Of a stretch of DNA of 47,616 bases, positions 32,273 through 39,087 are shown piece by piece (the stretch's first letter is position 1; every line of letters begins with the position of its first letter). A program made the position numbers and the translations under genes. Origin of the DNA: Ruminococcus flavefaciens (GTDB lineage Bacteria > Bacillota > Clostridia > Oscillospirales > Ruminococcaceae). The stretch covers positions 1-47,616 of the forward strand of contig CACWPR010000024.1 of the NCBI GenBank assembly GCA_902762855.1, given 5' to 3'. A model generated the notes under the pieces. It ran no database searches, was not told the origin of the DNA, and saw nothing but the letters and a program-made list of their open reading frames with translations.

Positions 32273-33199
32273 CTATTTCTTTTTCCATTTCATCAGTGCA
32301 AATGCAGTTATGCCTGTGAGGAAAACGGTGAGAGTTATAGCAAACCAGGTGTACGGCATAGGCAGGTCCACTGTGTTGATGCCGTAGAATGCGAACATGA
32401 TATTTGGTATCTCAAGTATCACTGTGATAATAGTCAAACGCCACATCACCAGGTTAAGGTTGTTTGAGATTATGGAGGAGAATCCGTCCATCATACTGGA
32501 CAGGATGCCCGTGTAGATACTGGCCATCTCGATAGCCTGCTTCATCTCGATGAGCACATCCTCCAGAAGGTCCTGGTCCTCATCGTAGAGCTTTATAACT
32601 CTTCCACGGAATATTTTCTCAATAGTAGCCTCATTGGCCTTGAGGGAAGTGGAGAAGTAAACCAGTGACTTTTCGAGGGCAAGGAGCTGCATGAGGAGCT
32701 CATTCTTCATAGCGTCGTGGAGCTGCTGCTCGGCAGCGGATGAAATCTTGTCTATCTGTTTCAGGTGAGTGAGGAAGAGAGCAGCTATCCTCAGAAGGAG
32801 CTGGAGCACGAAACGGGTCTTGAATTCCGGCCGCAGGTTGCGTATGCCGCCGTGCATACCCTCCTGGAGTATCTGAGTCTCTTTCAGTGATATAGTGAAA
32901 ACAAAGTCGTCAGTTATGATGATGCCCATAGGCTGAGTATAGAAGTTGCGGGTCTGGTCCTCATCAACTGTGGACACAGGGGTATCAATGATGACGAGGG
33001 TCTGGTCATCCTCTCTTTCGATACGTGAGGACTCCTCCTCATCCAGTGAGGACTTTACGAAACCGCTGTCCAGTCCATAGGTCTGGATGAGTTCCATGAC
33101 CTCCTGCTGAGTAGGGTCAACAACAGATACCCAGCATCCCACCTCTGGGGACTCGCATTCTGTCAGCTTTCCGTCTTTATTGATGAAAAATTTTATCAT
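32273..33199 (-). CDS. CorA-family divalent cation transporter (GIN variant)
   Basis: 308 residues: a large cytoplasmic N-terminal domain (about 1-245), a long stalk helix, and two C-terminal membrane helices (about 250-272 and 282-303). CorA proteins form pentameric Mg2+ (also Co2+/Ni2+) channels; the loop after helix 1 normally reads GMN and here is YGIN, a conservative change at the middle residue. Preceded by a promoter, a 22-codon leader ORF and two hairpins (33200-33258); the ribosome binding site close to its ATG is poor, so translation probably depends on the leader. Confidence 0.88.
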   Translation of the reverse strand: MIKFFINKDGKLTECESPEVGCWVSVVDPTQQEVMELIQTYGLDSGFVKSSLDEEESSRIEREDDQTLVIIDTPVSTVDEDQTRNFYTQPMGIIITDDFVFTISLKETQILQEGMHGGIRNLRPEFKTRFVLQLLLRIAALFLTHLKQIDKISSAAEQQLHDAMKNELLMQLLALEKSLVYFSTSLKANEATIEKIFRGRVIKLYDEDQDLLEDVLIEMKQAIEMASIYTGILSSMMDGFSSIISNNLNLVMWRLTIITVILEIPNIMFAFYGINTVDLPMPYTWFAITLTVFLTGITAFALMKWKKK

Positions 33200-33258
33200 A
33201 AGTTCAATGTGCCTGCATCAGCAGGAACGGCTCCTTTCGCCAGAATTTCCGGCAAAAG
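33200..33258 (-). promoter_or_regulatory. hairpins between the leader ORF and corA
   Basis: Read on the minus strand: a 10-bp stem (CTTTTGCCGG with CTGGCGAAAG, two wobbles, 5-nt loop) right after the leader stop, then a small stem CCTGC-TGAT-GCAGG that overlaps the only purine-rich segment near the corA start. They could be alternative structures affected by translation of the leader. Confidence 0.5.
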
Positions 33259-33327
33259 TCAGTGCAGAGAGAGCTTGCTGCCGGATAGGGGGACAGATAT
33301 TAAATTCCCATAAGGGTCAGAGCTCAT
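33259..33327 (-). CDS. 22-codon leader peptide upstream of corA
   Basis: Short ORF beginning MSSDPYGN and ending TGA at 33259, with a strong ribosome binding site GGAGGTGCGTTATG, far better than that of corA itself. It sits 34 bp after a promoter -10 and 59 bp before corA. It contains an Asp-Pro pair, the kind of sequence that destabilises ribosomes at low Mg2+ in enterobacterial mgtL; the parallel is inference. No homologue known to me. Confidence 0.6.
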   Translation of the reverse strand: MSSDPYGNLISVPLSGSKLSLH

Positions 33328-33365
33328 AACGCACCTCCGTTTTTTCAAAATTTGGTCTACATATT

Positions 33366-33394
33366 ATTATAACAAATTCCGCAGGATTTTACAA
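33366..33394 (-). promoter_or_regulatory. promoter of the leader-corA transcript
   Basis: On the minus strand: TTGTAA (33394-33389), 17 bp spacer, TATAAT (33371-33366). Confidence 0.8.
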
Positions 33395-33502
33395 GAGCCT
33401 GAAATAATTTTTTTTAGATGGGATAAAAATTGGTGACAGACTGATATTGATAAGGAATATTTCCCGGACTTGTGCAGATAATAGGACAAGCGAGGTGATA
33501 GG

Positions 33503-34942
33503 ATGAAAGGCGGACTTATCCGCAGGCTGGATGACAGCATTGACTTTATAAAACAAAAGACCGGAGGCTCATCTGACATTCTTATAAACCGTTTCGCAGC
33601 AGGTGGAGTACACTGTGTACTGCTTTGCTGTGAGGGAATGGTATCCGCCTCTGTGATAACGGAGCTGGTATTCGAGCCGATAACCTCGATACCTGCGAAG
33701 AAGGGTCCTCACGAGCTTTTTCACTACATCCAGGAGGAGCTGCTTTTATCCACTGACCGGCCTGTTATAGAGGACTATGATACATTGTTCAGACTGCTGT
33801 ACTCAGGCTTTGCGGTGCTGTTAGCAGAGGGGATGCCGTCTGCACTGGGATTCGGAGTACAGGGGTACTCCTCACGCAGCATACAGGAGCCCTCCGGGGA
33901 GGGAAATGTCATGGGAGCCCATGAGGGGTTCTCAGAGACCATCCGTACCAGTATGTCTCAGCTAAGGCGGCGGATGAAGTCACCGGAGCTGGTCATGGAC
34001 ATGATGCAGAAGGGCGAAAAGAGCTGCACTGACCTGTGCATATGCTACATGAAGGACAGAGTCCCGGCAGAGCTCCTTAGACGCATCAGAAAGTCCCTTG
34101 ACGGCATAAGGCTGGAATCCGTACTGACCACCGGCTACATCAGACCATTCGTGGAGAGCCGGAGGTTCGAGCTTTTCAGCTCCACAGGCACTACAGAGCG
34201 GCCGGACGTTCTATGCTCAAAGCTCATTGAGGGGAGAGTCGGCATACTTGTGGACGGAGTCCCCTTTGCCATAGTCATCCCACGGCTTTTCTGCGAGAAT
34301 TTCCAGACTCTTGACGATTACTCCTATAAGCCTTACTATGCAACATTCATCCGCTGGATAAAGTACGCAGCTTTTCTCATTGCAGTGCTGCTGCCGGCGG
34401 TTTATACAGCAATAGTCATGCATCATCCTGAACTCCTGAACAGTACTCTCCTGATGATACTGGTCGAGTCTGAGCGGCAGGCGCCGCTTTCTATTATGAC
34501 GGAGGCTCTGGGAGTACTTCTCATGTACGAGGTCATCCGTGAGGCCGGGATACGTCTGCCTAAGCCTATGGGAGGCTCTGTGAGCATAGTCAGCGGACTG
34601 ATCATAGGTGATGCAGCGGTGAAGTCAGGGCTCATAAGTACACCTCTGCTCACTGTGACTGCCCTTGCAGTGATGAGCGGCCTTTGTGTCCCGGAACTTA
34701 ATCCTCCTGTGACCATGCTGAGATTTGCATTTCTTGCCGCAGGCGGAGCACTGGGACTGTTCGGGATAAGCCTGCTGGCCTGCGGAGTACTTGTTAACAT
34801 CTGCGCTACAGAGGATTACGGTTTTCCCTATACGGCACCGCTGTCGCCCTTTGCAGGCTCCGGTATGGGGGATACTGCTGTAAGGAGCAGCTTCAGAAAG
34901 ATGCAGGACAGGGAATTTACAGTGGAGGAATATCATGAGTAA
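33503..34942 (+). CDS. GerA-family spore germination protein A subunit
   Basis: 479 residues. An N-terminal soluble domain (about 1-255) is followed by five or so membrane helices (about 290-450), with the family segment PFAIVIPRLFCENFQTLDDY ahead of the membrane part and SIMTEALGVLLMYEVIREAGIRLPKPMGG in it. GerA-type A subunits form pentameric nutrient-gated channels in the spore inner membrane. AGGTGATAGG precedes the ATG. It overlaps the B gene by 8 bp. First gene of a three-gene operon. Confidence 0.92.
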   Translation: MKGGLIRRLDDSIDFIKQKTGGSSDILINRFAAGGVHCVLLCCEGMVSASVITELVFEPITSIPAKKGPHELFHYIQEELLLSTDRPVIEDYDTLFRLLYSGFAVLLAEGMPSALGFGVQGYSSRSIQEPSGEGNVMGAHEGFSETIRTSMSQLRRRMKSPELVMDMMQKGEKSCTDLCICYMKDRVPAELLRRIRKSLDGIRLESVLTTGYIRPFVESRRFELFSSTGTTERPDVLCSKLIEGRVGILVDGVPFAIVIPRLFCENFQTLDDYSYKPYYATFIRWIKYAAFLIAVLLPAVYTAIVMHHPELLNSTLLMILVESERQAPLSIMTEALGVLLMYEVIREAGIRLPKPMGGSVSIVSGLIIGDAAVKSGLISTPLLTVTALAVMSGLCVPELNPPVTMLRFAFLAAGGALGLFGISLLACGVLVNICATEDYGFPYTAPLSPFAGSGMGDTAVRSSFRKMQDREFTVEEYHE

Positions 34943-35939
34943 GATAAACGGCCGGCAGCTATGTGCCATGCTGCTGATATGCGACGCATTTTCCATGTTC
35001 TGCTTTACTGGCGGTATGTCTCTTGTGACCGCAGCAGGTCTTGCAGCCGGCACCTTCATACAGTGGGCGGCAGTACAGCCGCTGCTCCGCCGTGGAGGTG
35101 CAGTGACCAAAGGGGAAAAGCTGGTATTCGGCGCATACTTTATTTACTGGGGAGGTGTGCTGTTCAATTTACAGTGGGAGACCTCCCGTGACATATACAT
35201 CCCGTATGAGAGCAGCGGAGGTATATGGGGAAAGCTGCTCATTTCCGGTCTGATAGCCCTGGTCTGCCTGTACATCTCATCAGTGGGGATAAAGGCTGTT
35301 TCAAGAGCGGCACTTATAGCAGCTGCCGTTGGTGCAGGCTGTCTGCTCATAGCAGGGATAAGTGCAGTCAGGTCGCCGCATTGGGAGAATCTCACTCTTG
35401 CTGAGAGCGGACGCTCCTTTGGAGAAGAGGTGCTCCGCAGTGCTGCAATGAGCGGAGCTGTAGGCGGTCTGGCTGTGCTGGCACCTGCGGCAAAAGGTGA
35501 CTCCCGGCGAACAGCCGCAGTGTATTTCGCCTGCAAGCTGGTGCTTGTAACGGGCATGGTGCTGACTTCGGTGCTGGTGGCAGGAGGGATAATGTCTGTG
35601 ACTGAACTCCCCGTGGTCACAGCAGCGCAGCTTTCGCAGCCATTTCCGGTGCAGAGGATAGACTCACTGTTTCTCATGGTATTCACTGTATATGCTGTAT
35701 TTTCCATAGGCATACAAGCGGCATCTGCGGCATATCTCATAGGTGAGGTATGGCCCTCCGCTGAAAAGTATGCCGGAGCTGCGTCAGTCGTTCTGATGAT
35801 AGCCGCCGGAGCACTTCTCTCGAAGGTGCAGCTTTACAGCAGCTCCAATGCAGCAGTGATATTTGCCGCAGTGACGGCCGTTCCGATGCTCGGAGCAGCC
35901 GCAGACAGCGCAAAAGCGAGGAGGGTAAGAGGATGCTGA
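34935..35939 (+). CDS. GerB-type spore germination permease subunit
   Basis: 334 residues with about ten membrane helices, of the amino acid permease-like GerAB/spore germination family (APC superfamily). It binds the germinant and signals to the A subunit. The order A-B-C and overlaps of 8 and 7 bp with its neighbours support the assignment more than individual motifs, since the sequence is divergent and slightly shorter than usual (about 360). GGAGG lies 7-12 bases before the ATG. Located in the spore inner membrane in known systems. Confidence 0.85.
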   Translation: MSKINGRQLCAMLLICDAFSMFCFTGGMSLVTAAGLAAGTFIQWAAVQPLLRRGGAVTKGEKLVFGAYFIYWGGVLFNLQWETSRDIYIPYESSGGIWGKLLISGLIALVCLYISSVGIKAVSRAALIAAAVGAGCLLIAGISAVRSPHWENLTLAESGRSFGEEVLRSAAMSGAVGGLAVLAPAAKGDSRRTAAVYFACKLVLVTGMVLTSVLVAGGIMSVTELPVVTAAQLSQPFPVQRIDSLFLMVFTVYAVFSIGIQAASAAYLIGEVWPSAEKYAGAASVVLMIAAGALLSKVQLYSSSNAAVIFAAVTAVPMLGAAADSAKARRVRGC

Positions 35940-36403
35940 AAAGATTCATTCCGGTCATGCTGGCACTGCCTTTTCTTACAGGCTGCGCCTCATCAGGACT
36001 CGTCCATGACAAGGACTATCTCAGGGCAGTATCGGTCAGCGGAACGGAGAATAAGCAGGTGACGTTCTCATTTTTTTCTGATGGCATCGACACGGTCTAT
36101 GCAGAGGGCGAAGGTCTTGAACAGGCTCTGGAAAATGCGGAGCTCATTACCGGCAGGCCTATTTTCACCGGCTACACTGAGCTTGTGATACTTGACGGCA
36201 GTGACAGTGAAGAGACTCTTGAGCATCTTCTCCGGGACTGGAAAATTTCCCCGGACTGTACAGTGACCTATAGTAAGAACGGCCGGGAGCTCCTTGAAGA
36301 AAATCCTGCGGAGGTCCTGACCGGACAGGTGCGGCAGGCGGAAAAACAGGGACTGGTCCCGGAGAGCGGCATAATAACCGTTCTTGGGGAGCTGCTCAGA
36401 TAA
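35933..36403 (+). CDS. short Ger(x)C-type germination lipoprotein
   Basis: 156 residues with a lipoprotein signal peptide (lipobox LTGC, Cys near 18) and the N-terminal domain of Ger(x)C proteins, including KDYLRAVSVSG and the GYTELVILDG segment. Usual GerC proteins have 350-400 residues in three domains; this one ends after the first, with an ordinary stop followed by a terminator, so no frameshift is visible. It may be a functional minimal form. Starts 7 bp before the end of the B gene. Confidence 0.82.
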   Translation: MLKRFIPVMLALPFLTGCASSGLVHDKDYLRAVSVSGTENKQVTFSFFSDGIDTVYAEGEGLEQALENAELITGRPIFTGYTELVILDGSDSEETLEHLLRDWKISPDCTVTYSKNGRELLEENPAEVLTGQVRQAEKQGLVPESGIITVLGELLR

Positions 36404-36405
36404 TG

Positions 36406-36442
36406 AAAAAAGGACTGCTCATTGCCGGGCAGTCCTTTTTCA
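36406..36442 (+). terminator. terminator of the ger operon
   Basis: Stem 36407-36418 (AAAAAGGACTGC reading) with 36429-36440, 10-nt loop, ending in TTTTT. Confidence 0.88.
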
Positions 36443-36476
36443 TTGTATATATTTGGAGATACTTGTAATCACTTTA

Positions 36477-36698
36477 TCATCCGCCGCAGCAGTCAGGGAC
36501 GTCGGCAGTTTCTTCCTTATCCTTGCAGCAATCCTTGGTCTCCTTTTCCTTGCAGCAGTCTTTTTCCTCTGAAATTTCCTCTGAGCTGCTTGATGCCGCA
36601 GCTTTTTCTGAATCTGAGCTGCTGTTGTCTGTTCCGCATCCTGTGAGCAGGACCAGTGCTGCCGGAATGGTCAGCAGTATCGTTAATACTCTTTTCAT
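36477..36698 (-). CDS. small Cys-pair lipoprotein
   Basis: 73 residues. Lipoprotein signal peptide with lipobox LTGC (Cys near 21), then a Ser/Glu-rich linker and a tail with three Cys-Cys pairs in acidic/lysine context (DCCKEK, DCCKDK, DCCGG). No known family is recognised. The evenly spaced CC pairs suggest metal binding or redox activity on the cell surface. Good ribosome binding site AAGGAGG before the ATG, and a promoter at 36726-36754. Monocistronic, convergent with the ger operon. Confidence 0.8.
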   Translation of the reverse strand: MKRVLTILLTIPAALVLLTGCGTDNSSSDSEKAAASSSSEEISEEKDCCKEKETKDCCKDKEETADVPDCCGG

Positions 36699-36725
36699 CA
36701 GTGAATCCTCCTTTTGTTTTTTCTT

Positions 36726-36754
36726 ATTATAACACCGGAGGCATCATCTGTCCA
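36726..36754 (-). promoter_or_regulatory. promoter of the Cys-pair lipoprotein
   Basis: On the minus strand: TGGACA (36754-36749), 17 bp spacer, TATAAT (36731-36726). Confidence 0.72.
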
Positions 36755-36827
36755 ATCTTAAAAAGCTATTCCCTGTTATAGGCGGACCTTATGACAGGCA
36801 TATCGGATGTGTAAGCAGGAGGCAGTC

Positions 36828-37016
36828 TTAGTTTTGATGCCTTACCACACCGTATTCGTCGTCAAGACGGTAATAGGGACAGGCATAGTTCGTACCCTGC
36901 AAAAAGCGGTACATCTCATCCTCGTCCAGATTGACCATACAGACATAGCAGTCGTAGTCCTCATCATATACGAAGTTGGTGCAGGTCTCGCAGTTGGTTG
37001 CCTTTTTCTTTTCCAT
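36828..37016 (-). CDS. small four-Cys protein (DUF6472-like)
   Basis: 62 residues. Cys pairs CETC and CYVC near residues 9-30 and a further Cys (ACPYY) are set in acidic surroundings (YDEDYDCYVCMVNLDEDE). From memory this resembles the DUF6472 family, common next to tsaD in Clostridia; no function is known, and zinc binding is plausible. The ATG at 37016 has AAGGTGA upstream. The 10-bp gap to the end of tsaD indicates co-transcription. Confidence 0.75.
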   Translation of the reverse strand: MEKKKATNCETCTNFVYDEDYDCYVCMVNLDEDEMYRFLQGTNYACPYYRLDDEYGVVRHQN

Positions 37017-37026
37017 AGCCGTCACC

Positions 37027-38037
37027 TTATATCTCTTCCATAGAAAGCGTTGCGATAGCGTTGAGGCTCTCATCTGCGGTGATGCCGGCAAGGAAATTGT
37101 AGCTGCCCTGACAGGCTATCATCGCACCGTTGTCACCGCAGAGCTTTTTCTCAGGCATGAAGAATTCAAACCCATGTTTTTCACAGGCTGCTGAAAGTGC
37201 GGCACGGACTCCGGAGTTTGCTGAGACACCGCCTGCAAGGGCGACTTTTTTATACCCCAAGGCCTCAGCAGCAGCTATGGTCTTGGTCGTGAGGATGTCG
37301 GAAATAGTGTGCTGTAGGCTTGCAGAGAGGTCGTTCCTGTTGACCTCAATGCCTTTCTGTTCAGCGTTGTGAAGGAGGTTTATCACAGCGGTTTTCAGGC
37401 CTGAAAAGCTGAAATCGAACTCGTTCCCTGCAACTGCGGGGTGAGGGAGCTTGAATGCTGAAGGGTCTCCGGACTGAGCGGCATTGTCAACATGGACACC
37501 GCCGGGATAGGGGAATCCCATAGCACGGGCACACTTGTCAAAGCACTCGCCGGCAGCGTCGTCACGGGTACGGCCTATGACACGGAATTTAGTGTAGCTG
37601 AGCACCTCGATGATATGGCTGTGGCCGCCGCTTGCAACAAGGCAGAGATAGGGCGGCTCCAGGTCCGGGAAGGTAAGGTAGTTTGTGGCGATATGTCCGG
37701 CAATATGGTGTACCGGTATCAGCGGCTTTCCGGCGGACATTGCCAGAGCCTTTGCGAAACTGACTCCAACAAGGAGTGCGCCGATAAGTCCGGGAGCGTA
37801 AGTCACAGCAATGCCGTCAAGGTCTGCAAGTGTGACATGAGCTTCATCAAGAGCCTGCCGCACCACACTGAGGATATTCTCGCAGTGACGGCGGGAGGCT
37901 ATCTCCGGGACCACTCCGCCGTACTTTTTGTGCTCCTCTATCTGGGTAGAGATAACGGAGGAGAGTATCTCACGACGGTCCTTTACAACGCTTGCGGCGG
38001 TCTCGTCGCAGGAGCTTTCTATTCCAAGTATAAGCAT
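37027..38037 (-). CDS. tsaD: tRNA N6-adenosine threonylcarbamoyltransferase
   Basis: 336 residues of the Kae1/TsaD/Qri7 family, which transfers the threonylcarbamoyl group to A37 of ANN-decoding tRNAs together with TsaB and TsaE. ASKHA ATPase fold; opening ILGIESSCDETAASVV, metal-binding HHIAGH near 110, and GGHSHI near 135, with GGVSANSGVR near the C-terminus. Length is normal. Neighbours rimI and a second GNAT acetyltransferase match the frequent tsaD-rimI linkage; tsaB and tsaE are not in this window. Confidence 0.96.
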   Translation of the reverse strand: MLILGIESSCDETAASVVKDRREILSSVISTQIEEHKKYGGVVPEIASRRHCENILSVVRQALDEAHVTLADLDGIAVTYAPGLIGALLVGVSFAKALAMSAGKPLIPVHHIAGHIATNYLTFPDLEPPYLCLVASGGHSHIIEVLSYTKFRVIGRTRDDAAGECFDKCARAMGFPYPGGVHVDNAAQSGDPSAFKLPHPAVAGNEFDFSFSGLKTAVINLLHNAEQKGIEVNRNDLSASLQHTISDILTTKTIAAAEALGYKKVALAGGVSANSGVRAALSAACEKHGFEFFMPEKKLCGDNGAMIACQGSYNFLAGITADESLNAIATLSMEEI

Positions 38038-38053
38038 TTGTATTACCTCTTTT

Positions 38054-38584
38054 TTAGTCTAAACTAATATCGTACCGGTTGATCGTCATACCGGACTCCT
38101 CGCCGTAAACAGAGTCAACGAATCTGCCTCCGTTTGCGAGGATAGTCCTGACACTGCCGGTATTTATATCACGGCAAATGAGCCTGACGGTATCCAGGCC
38201 GGCCTCTTTTGCCTTGATAAGTCCCAGCCGGAGCTGCATAGCTGCATAGCCCTTCATTCTTTCGCTGGGACGTACTGAGTAACCGATATGGGAGCAGAAC
38301 TCCGGATCGTCGTCATCATATTCAAGGCTGTGACGGAGGGAAAGTGCTCCGACAACTCTATTGTCGCTTTCACGGACGGACAGGAACCAGCTTATCTTTC
38401 CGGACATCTCGCTGCAAAAGCAGAGCCACTCATTGACAGAGGGGTACTCTTCCAGACCGTCAAGTCCTGGGACTCTGCCCTCCTCCGGGACGGCCTTCAA
38501 CCGGTCGGAAGAAAATTCCGCCGCATATTCTCTTATCTGCTCCGCATATTCCGGTGAGACCGGTACGAGCCTTATTTTTTCCAT
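38054..38584 (-). CDS. GNAT family N-acetyltransferase
   Basis: 176-residue acetyl-CoA-dependent acetyltransferase of the GNAT fold, closer to RimJ/RimL-like small-molecule or protein acetyltransferases than to RimI. The acetyl-CoA-binding segment is IGYSVRPSERMKGYAAMQLR (Q/RxxGxG/A variant), followed by a strand and helix with RLICRDINTGSVRTILANGG. Overlaps the end of rimI by 13 bp and is followed by tsaD 16 bp later. Substrate unknown. Confidence 0.85.
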   Translation of the reverse strand: MEKIRLVPVSPEYAEQIREYAAEFSSDRLKAVPEEGRVPGLDGLEEYPSVNEWLCFCSEMSGKISWFLSVRESDNRVVGALSLRHSLEYDDDDPEFCSHIGYSVRPSERMKGYAAMQLRLGLIKAKEAGLDTVRLICRDINTGSVRTILANGGRFVDSVYGEESGMTINRYDISLD

Positions 38585-39039
38585 AATTTCTTCTCCATAA
38601 CGACGGCATTCTCACGGGGACTGTCGTAGAAATTTTTGCGAATTGCCAGTCTGACAAATCCACATTTTTCATAGAGTGCGATAGCAGGGGCATTTGACTC
38701 CCGGACCTCAAGGAAGATGCTTTCAGTATCATCCGGCAGTGAACGTTCAAATGCGTTTATGAGCTTTTCTGCCAGACCTCTTCGGCGGTATTCCGGGTGA
38801 ACGGCAACGCTGGTTATATCACCTTCACCCACTGCATGATAGCCGGAAAGCAGAGCGATGACACGTTCACTGTCCATTACATACAGGACATGGCCGGTCT
38901 CTTTTTCGGCCTCACTGCGGAAGGATTCCGCAGACCAGCCTTCCGCTCCCACACAAAGTCTGTCCAGCTCTGAAAGCTGCTCAAAAACGGCGGGGGAGAA
39001 GTGAGAGTTGAGAATTGGGAATTGAGAATATTTATTCAT
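38572..39039 (-). CDS. rimI: ribosomal-protein-alanine N-acetyltransferase RimI-like
   Basis: 155-residue GNAT protein. The acetyl-CoA site VAVHPEYRRRGLAEKLI and the RimI signature EVRESNAPAIALYEKCGF are both present. RimI acetylates the N-terminal Ala of ribosomal protein S18. The ATG at 39039 is preferred to a GTG four codons upstream because of the spacing to AAGGTG. The first 15-18 residues are encoded by a low-complexity GAGAATTGGGAATTGAG-type repeat and do not resemble normal RimI N-termini. Part of the polA-rimI-GNAT-tsaD run. Confidence 0.88.
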   Translation of the reverse strand: MNKYSQFPILNSHFSPAVFEQLSELDRLCVGAEGWSAESFRSEAEKETGHVLYVMDSERVIALLSGYHAVGEGDITSVAVHPEYRRRGLAEKLINAFERSLPDDTESIFLEVRESNAPAIALYEKCGFVRLAIRKNFYDSPRENAVVMEKKLWKK

Positions 39040-39087
39040 AATATACCGCACCTTTTTCTTTGGAAGTCGATTATGCTCCTCAATTGA

